Positions 1-11,662 of a stretch of 64,000 nt of DNA are shown here, in pieces (positions within the stretch are counted from its first letter, which is position 1; every line of letters starts with the position of its first letter). This DNA is from Lepiota brunneoincarnata (lineage: Eukaryota > Basidiomycota > Agaricomycetes > Agaricales > Agaricaceae). The notes under the pieces are model-generated. The model ran no database searches. It had not been told where the DNA came from and saw only the letters and a program-made list of their open reading frames with translations. The position numbers and the translations under genes are program-made. The stretch is taken from contig JAEBUN010000003.1 of the NCBI GenBank assembly GCA_023014365.1, forward strand, positions 744,001 to 808,000. The letters are read 5' to 3'.

Positions 1-1215
1 CGCAATGTGCCATCCTCGAAGATTTCGGCCTCTTCCTCGTGTTGGCTGACAAGGCTCTCTTCGCTTATCACATCGAAGCCTTGGTACCTACCCAACCAAA
101 TGTCATACATGCCTCGCAACCTCCCCAGAAGTTGAACGGCAACAAGGAGGCACATTTCTTCAGCGTAGGGACATTACATGGGAGGACGCTAGTAATCTAC
201 ATGAAGAAGCGAGGGGTGAGCTACATTTCTCATTACAAACTACCGTGCCTAACCAGTGGACGACAGACGGACAGCTGGTTCTATGCCCTGGAGCCGATAA
301 CTGATAAGATTGCTGAGGTTCCGAAAACCTCGAGCGGTTTTAGTTCCGTTTTCGGCTTTCGTCCCAAGAGCGGAAACGATTGGTTCCGAACGTACAAAGA
401 ATTTCGTTTGACTTCAGACTCGTTCGACCTCATTTTCCTGAAGGCAAAGATTGCTATCCTCTGCACAAAAGGGTTCGAGATCATGGACCTTGACAGGTGG
501 GTTTATTCCAAACGGACAATTCTGAAATATTCATACGTTCCAAAATCTGTAGTTTAAGCAGTGCCACCATTCCTCAACCAAGTGACGCACGCCTTGCGCA
601 GCGTTGTGAGTCATGTCGCCCTTTGGGCATGTTTCGAGTGACGGACGACGAATTCATCCTGTGTTATAATGGTATGTTGCATCGTCTTCTATCGGTGTTT
701 GTCCAGTCTTTCTCAACTACATTCTAGAATTCGGCCTCTATGTTAACAAGCACGGTGACCCTTCGCGCAAGAATGACATTATTGAATGGGAGGGCACGGC
801 AGACCGTGTAGCCCTTCACGCTCCCTATATACTTCTTTTCGACCCCCGCTTCGTTGAGATCAGGCACGTTGAAACTGGACGCTTGGCACAAATCATCACG
901 GGAAGCGATGTTAGATGCATTTGGGACGGACGCGGTCCAGACTCGTCACCGGCGGTTATTCCAGCGGAAGGCCCTGACGAAAATATGTCTCAAGAACCCA
1001 GAGTACACCTAGTCACGAACGCCACCGAACCAGCAAACCAACACGGCGGAAGATCTAACCGGGCAATTTCTCAGCATGTCTTCGAGTTGATCCCGACCAT
1101 ACCCCTGTACCTCCCTGACCCCATCGCATCGCCCCCTGCAGCTCCTCATTTCCAACCTTCGTTCTCGCCACCCAGGTCGCCGCCTCTGCGCGCAGCGACC
1201 AGTCACCGGTCATAA
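1..1215 (+). CDS. Rho guanine nucleotide exchange factor, CNH-domain 3' end (ROM2-like), 5' truncated
   Basis: The gene enters from the left edge, so its DH and PH domains lie outside. The visible part is a citron-homology (CNH) domain: FGLFLVLADKALFAYHIEAL, then HFFSVGTLHGRTLVIYMKKR, LIFLKAKIAILCTKGFEIMD, RPLGMFRVTDDEFILCYN and LFDPRFVEIRHVETG. Two short introns are supported by frame continuity, with donors gtgggt near 495 and gtatgt near 671. The last exon continues past the CNH domain into a proline/serine-rich tail and stops at 1213-1215. Known family role: Rom2-type GEFs activate Rho1 in the cell wall integrity pathway at the plasma membrane, and the CNH domain supports localisation and interactions. 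I see no lesion in this portion. Confidence 0.9.
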
Positions 1216-1496
1216 TGGAAACGATGGTTGTTCCGGTCACTGTTACTGACCACCCTCCGTTCGGGTCTCGTCGTGTTATAATGTAGTGCTTCATCCTCTA
1301 AACCTTCCACATTTGATTGTACCATCTCTTCCAAATAGCTACCGCAATACACAAAATTTTATTTTTACAGGGCCCGGTTTTCGGGATGTTTGTAGGCCAT
1401 TGGAAGGGGTTACAAGAGGAAATGACTGGTAGAACAACTGCGTCGACGGGCAATAGGGGAGGGAGCCAAGTCCAAAACCGCTCCCAGAAAAATATC

Positions 1497-1570
1497 GGCC
1501 GACTAGCTCAGTTGGTTAGAGCGTCATGCTAATAACGCGAAGGTCTTGGGTTCGATCCCCACGTTGGCCA
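1497..1570 (+). tRNA. tRNA-Ile (anticodon AAU), intronless
   Basis: A 74-nt cloverleaf. The 7-bp acceptor stem (GGCCGAC with GTTGGCC) has one G-U pair, followed by discriminator A. An intact A box (TAGCTCAGTTGG) and B box (GGTTCGATCCC) are present, and the anticodon loop CTAATAA reads AAU, i.e. isoleucine. The anticodon stem TCATG/CGCGA contains one A-C mismatch and one G-U pair, and the outermost T-stem pair is T-C. The copy therefore carries two mismatches and may be a slightly worn but still transcribable gene. It lies 282 bp after the Rho GEF stop codon. Confidence 0.88.
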
Positions 1571-4538
1571 CTGATGATTTTTTAAATTCCATTTTATCTC
1601 ATTCCAACCCTGGTCAGATACTTTGACAAGGGTGACATGAACGTGGGCTCCTGTGCCCAGCTAGAGACGCCAAATGTCTGTCATGGGTTGCGATAATGAC
1701 CCTGTGTCTATTTACTTATTCTTCAATAAAAGTGCTAAGTAGTAACAGTGCTGGCATCCTTGCTGGAACCGCCAGTTTGCATCCCTGAACGAGGTATGAT
1801 GTGACATCCGAAAATCGGAATGCCTGAGTAGATGCAGACCTATGCGAACTGATTGAGATATTATTAACCGTCCAAATATACTCTATAACAGAAAACATAG
1901 ATATTGAAGCCAATGGTTTACTTTTTCTTCGACCCAGCTAGGTGCGGATCTTACGAGCACAGCACTCCAGCCTTTTACTCGGTGCAAACGGGTACGACCA
2001 AACCATTTACAGGGACCGCGTTCACAGCGCCCCGGATCTTATCTATAAACACCCTGAAAGCCCTCTATGAAAAGCCAAATCAGAACAGAATAAACAAAGG
2101 GGGAAAGACGCACCAGCGCGCCCACACTCACCATAGAGCACCTCCATAAACCCTTCCAGCACTCATAAACTGGAACGAAAACTACCCTGCAACCCCCAAC
2201 AACATTCCTTTTCGCGCGCATCATGTAGACGCGTGTAATTTCCCGGACGCGATCAACCTAATCATCAAAAGCCCAGGTTAGCATCAAAAAACGGCCGGAA
2301 CAACGCGTCGAAATGAAAAATGGAGAGGCAAGCGCCAGATTTCAAGATTAATATTAACTAACCTGATACCGGAGTGTTTTCTCGTGGGGGTGTTCCATCA
2401 TGTAGCACTTGATAGACGAGAATCAGGTTGGCTGGGGTAAGAGAATCCAAGGGTGAGGGCTTACGACATGGGTCTTTGCCTGAACATACGTCTCTGTAAC
2501 AAACTCGCGCCGCAGATGCGATGAGGTGATGTAGACTGGCGAGCCTTGAGGAACCATGATACCTGAGAACGAAAGCGAAGGCGGCGGCAGAGGGTGAATT
2601 CCGTAATTTTGAGCGAGAGTGTTTGTAAAACGCATTTCTTGTCGAGTAACACTCGACCGGTAGGGTGGTAAAACCATGATTCCATTGTTGCCGTGGCGGC
2701 GAGGAGTAGAAGTCATGGCAGACAAGGTGGTCAGAGGAAATAGACGAGGAATTGCAGATAGGATTGGTGTAGTGAAGGAGACGGATAGGAAAAAAGCTAA
2801 AACTGCAGGTTAATATCCTGTTTGAGCTTAGGGCGCTTGTCGGTGGGCAGGCTCGCCACTCTCCAGACTCCTCCAGTTGTAGTCTCGCTAGCACCCCCGT
2901 CCTTCGCCTTCTGAACTCTTCAAAATCCAGACCTGAACATGCTTCGCTCCTGAGAAGATCGGACGCGGAAAATACGGCGCAGTGTTTAGAGTTGCGGGAT
3001 AGTCGTATCAGCGCAAGTAAAAGCTCCGCCTTCCTCAGACTTCACCTCTCACGTTACGGGGTCGCACTCAAGAGAGCAGCGTTTTCAAAGGATGAAGGTG
3101 GGAGAATGGAGGTTTGATGCAATGATATAGTATGTTGTCCCTCGATATGTCGTGTCGCCTGATCCTGCCAGATGTCAGTTTTATTCTCATCAGGATTTGA
3201 AGGAACGACTCCTGGCCTCACATGCAGAACAAGGAATGGGACGAATACCTTCAGCTCATAGCAACCTCTTGGAGCCCATTCAAGGCACGAAATCCGTAAC
3301 GAGAGAAGGCCCAAGTGAGGCCACCAACAAAACGCTTCGACAACATCTCACTAGTCTTCCCGGCTCGAAATCCCCCCCAATGTCTTGCTCCGCCTGCTTC
3401 CATTTGTGTACTCCCACCTGGGTCCTCGAAAAGTTGGTCGCGTCTCCCGGTAGCTCATAGCGAGAATACCTCCCCCTTCCTCTCATATATGGCAAGTCCG
3501 TAGGGCATTCCTCCTCTGGGCTTACATCCCTCAAGTCTGACGTCGGTTGAAGGGTAATGCGAAAAGAGGGCAATTGCCTTGGGATGGGTACCTAGAGTTT
3601 CTACCACTTGTGGACCGTTGGCTTGCTGCTCCATCCCACAAAACAAGGGGTCGGTCTCCTGTCTTGGTTGAGCCGAAATTTGCCTCAGCCGCTGGGCTCT
3701 CCGGCTGGACAATGTACTGGGATACTATAAATTCTCGTTCACGTCGTAGTTTCCTCCAAAGCCCCCGTCCGAGTCATGCTGTTCGCCCTCTCACAATCAC
3801 CGGCATGATTGGGTCATGTGTGACGGTGGGACGAGTAACACCGTCACCGGATATAAGTCGCCCGAAACAGTGTGAGTCAGAGATCAATCTTGCCTTCTAC
3901 CACCACACCGCGGAATGAGACTGATTATTCCTGAGATAGCGTTTGAGAGAGGGATCGCCCACACCAAGAGCCAGACAAGCAAGAGCCAGCTTGAAGACAA
4001 AGCAAGAAAACCAAGACCAGAAGACTTGTTCAAGCTTGCCTGCATCAAGATCATGTTCTGCGGATCTTCTGGGTACCTGAGCCATGCAAGAGAAATCCCT
4101 AGGGGGTCAAAAACACAAGTCAATGAGGCCAAATGAATTGAATCAAGACCGTGGATGATACCTGACGGCTAAGGGCCGACGAACACTGTTGTTTTCACAA
4201 AAACGAAGACATGGACTGAAAATGGACTTCTTGGATCCAGAAATGCTCTGAAAAGGATGAAGATGGTTCGTTGAGCAAGACAAGTTGAATCAACAATGAA
4301 AAGTGTGTTTGCCGCAGTGCAGTGACGCAGTGGCCAAGGAACCGAGAACCCGAAAAGAGACCTCAACACCAGACTGTCGCATAAATGGGTCTTGAAAGCT
4401 GTCTGAACCAGTGAGAACGAAGAGGAAGATCCGACAAGAAGAACAGTACCTCATGCTATGGGCAAAGAAGGTCATTGCGACCGATGCCGGCGACAAGCAC
4501 AGTCCTCTCCATCTCAACCTCCGCCAACCTCCGCCCTC
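1571..4538. other. Gene-poor stretch, no supported gene
   Basis: Only short overlapping reading frames occur here on both strands, with no recognisable domain. On the minus strand between about 2900 and 2039 three overlapping frames stay open (178, 100 and 74 codons), and plausible splice sites occur: gttagt near 2357 and gtgagt near 2116 with ttttcatag near 2041. A small spliced minus-strand gene is possible there, but I could not assemble one convincing protein. Around 3900-4100 (minus) a hydrophobic segment with leucine/tryptophan runs could be a signal or membrane segment, without further support. No transposon termini or long repeats were noticed. Confidence 0.5.
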
Positions 4539-5769
4539 CTATTCAAATTGTTCTGAGTAGTCGAGGTATGGTGTGTCTTTCATTGTGGCCAAGGCGCGGA
4601 GCTTGCGGATGTGCCACAGTGTTTGGCGGATGAAGGGTGCATTTGGATTTTCCCTGGGCGGAGTGGCCACGGGAGGGAATAGATTTTGTCTACGGTGGTG
4701 GTCGTAGAGCAAGGTCCTCAGGTGTGTGAGGGAGGAGTGGGATGGAATGTGCAACCGATGACCGTAGTGGATGAAGAGGGTGGGGAGAAGACGGTGGCTC
4801 AGTCACCAAAGTGGGCCCGATCACTGCTCCCTCCAAACAATTCCTCTACAAAATGAATGGACTCCTCTTTCCACCCAATTCAACGTGCCCCAGCCCAGCC
4901 CAGCCCACCGGCAGCTAGCGGCCAGCAATTCATTATCTTCGAGCCTGAATAAATTTGAATTCACTGAACCGACTCATCCCCCCCGAGCCGTGCCAAAAGT
5001 CAAGTATCGCCTGCGAGCCCCCGTCCATCCTGACCGCCTCAAACCACATCGACCAGGTCTGCAGCCTTTCCAGCTCGATTTCTGTCTCGCTCCAGCATGA
5101 GCTTGTCGAAGAAACAAAGCACAATTCTCCCTCATGACCACATCCTCCCTATCGCTCCTCCCAGAGACCTAACAACCACCGTAACGCCCTGGCATTGTGG
5201 GCCGCAAATTTACACTTGAACGCGCGCGTCGACCTACGCTTTCCGGTTTCAGAATGGCGGCGGTGGTCGGACCCGTCGTTTTGCCACGGCTAGGAACGAT
5301 TCCCGTGCTCGAGCCTTTTGGCTTTGACAGACCCGCACCTACCTGCTGGTACGTCGTTGATATCTATTCCATTGGCAGGCCCATGTCACCTGCCCGACTA
5401 CCCTAGTTACTCCCCCTGCGGATCATTTCTATAATGGCGGATCTCAACTTATTTGCAGTCATCGACAAAAAAGCCATCAATTCGAATTGCAAATGGATGT
5501 CGCCCTCGGGCCTCCAAGCACGCCAGCCACTCTGCTGCGTGTCAAAACGAATATTTGCCACACGTTCTGTGCCGCTATCTTACCAAGCACAACGCCGCCT
5601 TGCTTGTTGTAAGACGAGATCTCCCTCCGTGAAAATATATTTTTGACCGTAAATATTTTTTCTAGTCGACAAGATGTTTCGCAGGATTCATGAAAAATGC
5701 GCGATAGATCCAATATTTCCAATGATAAACAGTACAAATATATGTAAAAACGTGAATGCCCCATGGAGC
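4539..5769. other. Intergenic stretch with one possible minus-strand exon (4539-4790)
   Basis: On the minus strand a frame open from about 4790 down to a stop at 4539 reads smoothly and ends in KDTPYLDYSEQFE. It could be the last exon of a small gene or a remnant. I do not recognise it, and the frame upstream is closed by a stop without an obvious acceptor. The rest of the stretch shows only short frames on both strands. Confidence 0.3.
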
Positions 5770-6853
5770 GCTCCCCCCATCCGGCTTCGATGTCGATCCG
5801 CCTGTCCCAGTCCCAAAACTCATTTCCAGCTCTTCTTCCGTTCGCAAACGGTTCATAGTAGCCTCGAGCACGCACCTTCTCATCTCCTCCCTTGATTCCC
5901 CAGCAGTGGCAGATGAGTCGCCATCGCCGCCAAGCACGTAAGCCTGAGCAGGGCCTCCAGCTCAGGTGTAGGTGGTTGATAGATTCCTTGAGGGCCCGCA
6001 GAAGATGAAAGATAATGAGTTCCTGCTACCCGGCCACGCTAAAACTCTGCGACTTCACGATTGAGTTTTGGGGTTGAGTTCTTTAAGCTGTTTATCCATG
6101 ATATTCCTATAAGCGCCCATCATGGCCTATTCTTGTTATGGTCGCGCCAGACAGTATGCGCGAGCCGATGGCAGAGTACTCGCCTAATATCTTTGTATAG
6201 CCTGAAGCCGTCGTAGCGATCTGTGCGGATACGGAGCTTGATCGTGGTCTCTGGTCCAATGACTACATTCAGCCCAAGGTCCTCGTGCGTTGCAAGTTCC
6301 GTGGGAAGGTGCACGGAAAGTTTGTGCTTCTGCATGACACGAGCTGTTGCGGGGTCGCTGGCTGATTTATCAAGGACGGACTGGGCAGAGGGCAGGACTG
6401 GGGAGATAAGGAAGGGGCACGGTCTTGTGGAAGCGATATTGCAAAGAAGCGGAGGAGGAGGATGAACCTGTCGATCTTAACTGCGCCAATACGTCAGAAG
6501 CCTTACTAGTTGGAAGATACATAAAGGCTTGGGGTTTTAGCGTCCGTTCCTGCGTAATTCGCTCCCACTTCCTCCGCTCGTCCTCAACGGCCTTGAGGTC
6601 GCCAATTTCCTGCGCTGTTGACCCCAGCATCTGGACCTTAATGCTATCCCTGGGGCCGGCTTGGCCCAGTGTAGTGTCATCATCCTGATCGATCACCTTT
6701 CTGCCCTTCTAGAGGAGTTTCTGCATAGACGGGGGCGCCGAGGTCGGCCGTTCGAGTTGGGCATGGAGAGAGGAGAGGGCCGCCGAAGATGGGAGAAAAA
6801 AGAGATATGGATGACTGCGGTGGGTGACTGTGAAGCTAATCTCCTTCTGCCAT
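5770..6853 (-). pseudogene. Decayed ubiquitin-like/WLM (Wss1-like metalloprotease) fusion gene
   Basis: Fragments of one protein can be followed in order on the minus strand but in different frames. First comes a ubiquitin-like part (LPSSAALSSLHAQLERP, SMQKLL, DDTTLGQAG, IKVQMLGSTAQEIGDLKAVE). Then RFHKTVPLPYLPSP and MQKHKLSVHLPTELATHEDL. Then the WLM core (KLRIRTDRYDGFRLYKDIRR, VLCHRLAHTVWRDH). Last comes a tail with GTHYLSSSAGPQG and SREEMRRCVLEATMNRL. Lesions seen: the only nearby start (6851-6853) is out of frame with the body; an in-frame TAG at 6709-6711 falls where the family has a codon between QKLL and KG; a frameshift near 6385-6400; the zinc motif HExxH is HRLAH (6156-6170); an interruption near 6070-6128 resembles an old intron without a GT donor; another shift and a TAG follow at LNREVAEF. 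Family knowledge: WLM proteins are Wss1/Spartan-related proteases acting on DNA-protein crosslinks. An intact copy probably exists elsewhere (inference). Confidence 0.85.
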
Positions 6854-6922
6854 AACAGCCAACAGCCTTCTCTCCTTTCCAATTACCGGCCCCTGTAGTC
6901 GCGAAGCACGTGATGGTGGTCA

Positions 6923-8939
6923 ATGGAGCCATCAATGCGCTTGAACGTTGGAACAAGACGACTCACTCAGTGTATGTCGAGTCCAGTCAACGATCCTACT
7001 CTTCGCCATCCCTCTCCCCATAGATTCCTGGCCCGTGATCGTCCACCCTCAAGGCCATCGTCACGCTCCTCTCTGCGCTCTCATAGCCCCTCAGTCCCTA
7101 TCGACGATCCAGGTATGTGTTTCCTTGCTCCCTTTGGCTGGGTACTGCAATCACATCATTCTAGTCCACGTCAGAAGTCATATTTCAGCGTTGAAGCATA
7201 ATATTAGGCATCAACAAGCTCAGCTCCAATCACTTGAAAATATTATTCGCGCTGGTCCACGACCCTACCCGCCTGAGCTCTCTCTGTCCATGACCGCCGA
7301 CGACACATCCACTTTCGTCGCCTCAACCTCTCTACCGCCCTCGTCCTTTAAGGACGCAGCAACCAAACCCAAGCGCCGTTCAAGCTACGATATTCTCCAA
7401 GGAATTGCTGGTCCAGATTCCAGTCTTCCGTTACCCAGACGCGTAGATGACACGAATGAAGTCAATGGTACTGATGTGATACGGGAAGGGATACCTATGA
7501 ATTTTGGCAGCAGCTCTGGTAGTGCGCCATCTCGACGCCCGTCTAGCCCCACACGGTCACTCAGTCGTACGTCCATTTCCCTCACGCGTCGCCTCTCCTT
7601 TCCCAGAATCTTATATCAAGTCCCCCCTCGTGCTGGCCGCAACTGACAGGAATTCCGGTGTCTGCAGTAGGTATGCCCCACTTTCAATTATGCCCCACTC
7701 CCTCCCACTCCCCCTCTCCACATATCTTGTTCTTTGGTGATCCGATCAATTGACTTTTTGACAGGCAACGCAAGGGCATTGGCCGACGACGGACACGGCA
7801 CACCTGTTCGTTCCTCAGTTCTTACCAAGGCCCTCTCCGCGAACGACTCCAATTTGCCAGTCATAACTTCAGCAGCAGACAACTCTTTTGCCTCTTTAAG
7901 CCCAGGTTCCCCTTCACCTAATCCCAACACTTCTTCGTCCTCACTAAACCCACCACCCTCACCTCGCCGTGCTTCGCTTGCCCCTGGTGGCACAACCAAG
8001 GTCCTGGCAGATCTTCAAGCCGGTGTGATTAATGCGCGTAATGCGCTGGAGAATACCAAGAGCCAACTTAGGCTGTCCCAGAGAACGGTCGCTAGTCTGA
8101 CGAGGAAGGTGGAGGATCTGAAGGAGGTGGAGGACAGACTGAGGATCGAGAATGAGGGTTTGAATAATGTCGTTGCAAGAAAGGAGAGGCTGTTGCAGGA
8201 GGTGGGCTTACCTTTTTCCTTCTCCTTCCCGACGTGCCTGACCTGAGTTGACCAGGTTCTTGAGCGAGCGAGAAAAGCAGAAGCAGAAGCAGCTACACTC
8301 AAACAGCAACTCAAACAGGAGACTACAACATCCAAGAAAACCATCCGAGAGATGGAGGCCACACTTGCCGAGTCAACGGCGCTATCGAAAAAGTCGGAGC
8401 GAGAGTATATCACATTGCGCGATAGTGTCAAAGGGCTAGTAGAGTCTTGGAAACACGATGCTGAGTCGCTCCGAGCAGAGATGAAGAAGCGGGAAGAGCG
8501 GTGGAAGAAAGAGGTAGATGGTGTTGGGAAAAAGTACAAGGACCTAGTGCAGAGCGTAAAGGAGAAGGAAAAGCTGTGGGCAGAGGAGTGGGGGCGGCTT
8601 AGGGAAGAGGACAAGAAGGCTCAGAAAGACGTTGAGGCGGTATGGCTTGGTGAGATCGGGAAGTTGGAGGTTGTGGTTGAGAAAAGCGGGAAGGATTGCG
8701 ACAAGGCCTCGAGGACAGCAAAGTGAGTGTCCATGGTTTCTCTGAACAGGTGACATCGACTGATTTTGATAATAATAAAAAGAGACCTAGCTGATGAGCT
8801 GACGATTCTGAGAAGACGCATAAAAAGCGTCAAACTTACAAACGCTGACAACCAATATCAGGAAGTTACTATACCCCTGGTCACCGACTCTACAAATACC
8901 GCTTCAAGTAGGACCGATCAAGAAAATGTTCCACCGTGA
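6923..8939 (+). CDS. Serine/proline-rich coiled-coil protein (possibly She3-like)
   Basis: The gene starts 69 bp from the divergent pseudogene. Five exons give one open frame. The N-terminal part is rich in S/R/P. A first coiled-coil patch is ALKHNIRHQQAQLQSLENII, followed by SYDILQGIAGPDSSLPLPRR. After a disordered middle, a long coiled coil runs from VLADLQAGVINARNALENTK through RLSQRTVASLTRKVEDLKEV to the acidic/lysine-rich KKREERWKKEVDGVGKKYKD. The C-terminus is SSRTDQENVPP, stop 8937-8939. Introns start at gtatgt (7112), gtacgt (7568), gtatgc (7671), gtgggc (8201) and gtgagt (8722); a 21-nt microexon at 7650-7670 is needed to keep frame. The layout resembles basidiomycete proteins annotated as SWI5-dependent HO expression protein 3, which in yeast is an mRNA transport adaptor. 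That assignment is tentative; the coiled coil is clear. Confidence 0.8.
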
Positions 8940-9508
8940 TTCGTTTACATAGGATTTCGCATTCCCTTCACCATCGACTTTCCTTATACCATCATGCATT
9001 ATATTTGTCCTCTCTCAATTATTACCCTCGCCCGACCTTGCTTTTCGTACTACATAACTCTACGACGCATATGTTAATGCGCTTCTTGGCCCTATTCAGG
9101 AGTTCCCGGTATTCGCCCTCCGGGTGAGGTAGTCGGACAAAAGAGGTGGTGCGCCCTGGGCGGGTGTTCGGTAAGCGAGATCACTTGATCTTGTGAGGCG
9201 GGTTTCATGCTTGCAAGGGTCCCCGCCTGTTTGCACAACACCCTTGTTGGCGTCGGAACCTAGATGTCCGCAAGCACTTAGCCCATAAATTGCTCTTGCC
9301 GCAGTAAAACGGATCCAGTCAGTCTGTTAACCTGGGAAGTCCGGCACCGGCTACGCCGCATAACCGCCCAACCGTCTGCTCAGCTTCCTAAATATCATGG
9401 ACCCATTACTCCCACATATAAATCCACGGTTCTCAACTCATCAACGAAGCTTCCACTTCGCCCCTAGTGTCCGATACCCTCCTCCCTCCCCTTTCATCAA
9501 CCCCTATA
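8940..9508. other. Intergenic region upstream of nitronate monooxygenase gene
   Basis: It holds the 3' flank of the coiled-coil gene and the promoter of the next gene. No reading frame of interest, RNA gene or repeat is visible apart from the TATA-like box listed separately. Confidence 0.6.
9417..9422 (+). promoter_or_regulatory. TATA-like box
   Basis: TATAAA lies 87 bp upstream of the nitronate monooxygenase ATG (9509), with a CT-rich tract between it and the start codon. Position and sequence suit a fungal core promoter. No transcription start evidence is available. Confidence 0.5.
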
Positions 9509-10940
9509 ATGGCCACCATCACAACGCCGATTACTGAGCTTTTTGGTATCAAGCATCCTGTCTTACTCGCTGGGTGAGTGGCTGGTACCAGGTGTGCTGG
9601 CATTGGGCGCGTTATTACCCCGTTGCTGATTGTTGTTACATGTAGCATGAATGTTGCTGCTGGCCCGGAGCTTGCAGCTGCTGTTACCAACGCTGGTGGT
9701 CTCGGTGTCATTGGTGGTGTTGGTTACACCCCCAAGATCCTTCGTCAGCAGGTTAGTGTTTTCCCCCCCTTCTCTCCTCCCCTTGATGGATAGAAGACTC
9801 GAGGCGCGGGTTTCTGGTCTCATGGGTTCGTGGGTTGTAACCATAAACCTTGTGTTGTACTTCTTTGACGTCAACCGTGTTCCAAACGAACAATCGGGAT
9901 TTAATTTACATAAACTTTTTGTCCTTTCCTAGATACAAGCCATCAAGAAAGATCTTGTCGACAGGAATGCTCCCTTCGGCGTGGACCTGCTTCTGCCTCA
10001 AGTCGGGGGCAGTGCTAGGAAAACTAACGTATGTGTATCCCTCCCTTGCTTTCACTACCAACCGCTGACCATGTTTTCGCATATGACTAGTTCGACTACA
10101 CCAAGGGTCAGCTCCCTGAGCTGATTCAGGTTATCATCGAAGAGAAAGCTAGGCTATTTGTCTCGGCAGTAGGTGTTCCTCCCAAAGATGTTGTCGACGC
10201 TCTCCACAAGGCTGGTATCCCTGTCATGAACATGGTCGGCCACCCCAAACATGTCGAGAAAGCGCTAGAAGTTGGCGTTGATATTATCTGTGCTCAGGCT
10301 GGCGAGGGTGGAGGACACACTGGCGACATCCCTGCATCAATCTTGATCCCCGCCTGCGTCGATGCTGTCAAGGGTCACACTTCGCCTTTGACTGGCCAAC
10401 CGGTATATGTTATTGGTGCGGGAGCTGTGTACGATGGTCGGGGGCTTGCGGCCAACTTGGCCTGGGGCGCTCAGGCTGTCTGTGAGTCCTTCTTTTTGAG
10501 TTTTATCGGTTGTTATGTGCTTATAGTGCTCCATTCTAGGGGTTGGTACTCGTTTTGTCGCATCCGTGGAGGCTGGCGCCTCCAAGCATCACAAGGAGCT
10601 CGTGTTGAGCGCTGGCTACGAGGATGCAATTACGACTGTTATCTACACCGGCCGCCCGCTTCGCGTCAGGAAGACCCCGTACGTTCAGGACTGGGAGGAG
10701 AACAGACAGCAGGAGATCAAGGAACTCACGTCCAAGGGTGTCATTCCCTTTTATCATGAAGTCGAGAAGGATCCATCCAAGTCTCTTCCCGGAAGACCTT
10801 GGCTCATGGGACGTGTGTCTGCTCTCATTCATGAGGTGCTACCCGCAAAGGTGATTGTGGAGTCGATTGTGAATGATGCGGCCGCAATTCTTGAAAAGAA
10901 CGCGTCACTTGTCAAGATTTCGCCAAAAGCGAAACTTTGA
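9509..10940 (+). CDS. Nitronate monooxygenase (2-nitropropane dioxygenase family, FMN enzyme)
   Basis: Starts MATITTPITELFGIKHPVLL, then (joined over introns) GMNVAAGPELAAAVTNAGG and LGVIGGVGYTPKILRQQ. The FMN TIM-barrel continues with APFGVDLLLPQVGGSARKTN, GIPVMNMVGHPKHVEKALE, AQAGEGGGHTGDIPAS, YVIGAGAVYDGRGLAANLAW and WVGTRFVASVEAGASKHHKE. The GGGHTG segment is the family's conserved flavin/substrate loop. Four introns are seen: donor gtgagt at 9573, and others near 9751, 10029 and 10481. The length of about 350 residues is usual. Known reaction: flavin-dependent oxidative denitrification of nitronates with O2; the physiological substrate in fungi is often propionate 3-nitronate, a toxic metabolite. 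The C-terminus is ASLVKISPKAKL, with no peroxisomal SKL-type signal of the classical form. The gene looks intact. Confidence 0.92.
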
Positions 10941-11662
10941 ACTTTGGGACATTGGGGATTTTGAGTCGTGGGTTAAACTTTAATGAGCCACGTTTGTTCT
11001 TAACATGTACTGGATGTGTAGTCGGCATTCCCTCACCCCCACTATATATATTGCTATTATACCCGTGAGAAAGGCTTGTCTGGATTGCGCGGTCCCCTGC
11101 CCCTGCAATGAACACGCCTTTCAGAAGGATCCTCCAATTTCTAGCACGCGATATTCAAGTTTCCGAATCTATGGAATGCAGAACGCACTTTGGCTCAAAA
11201 TTCAACCGATCGTCGAGTTGAGGCATCCATAGGTGTCGGACCCACGCCGGTTCATTCCCTCGCAATGGTCTGCATTTTGCAAGAGTAGTCCATTCTGAAC
11301 GAGATTCACTACCTACCATGATGTCCGTTCTACCATCCCTGTCCATGGCATGACCTGAGTCCAGGCACCTACCTTAATTCGTTCCGTTCAATTTCCCAGC
11401 TCGGCGACTAAATGCGCTGTTTGGTGATAGTTGTTACCCTTCAGTGTTGGTCTGCCCTGTTAGCGTCTGGATACCCCGTCTCCAAGCATAACTTCACCGT
11501 GCCTAAATGTGGACCTGACCGGAACTCTGGACTATTGATAACCCGGCGATGCTCGTGCATATCTGGCAAATGATTCTTGGGCCCCTACTTGGTCATCAAC
11601 AGTTCGCCTTTCCCTCCCTTTCTTTCTGCTCCTTGTCCCGTACGAAACCTCAAAATCTGAGG
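10941..11662. other. Intergenic region before the P450 pair
   Basis: No supported gene. Short frames only. The last 100 bp is CT-rich, consistent with a fungal promoter for the P450 gene that begins at 11663. Confidence 0.5.

Noticed and set aside
2039..2894. Minus-strand frames of 178, 100 and 74 codons with plausible splice sites
   Set aside because: Overlapping open frames without a recognisable domain, and no splice combination gave a convincing single protein. A small gene is possible but not supported enough to list.
3054..3712. Overlapping short frames on both strands
   Set aside because: Composition looks non-coding and no domain or splice pattern is evident.
7385..8756. Long minus-strand frames opposite the coiled-coil gene
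   Set aside because: They mirror the Ser/Lys/Glu-rich coding strand and are shadows of it.
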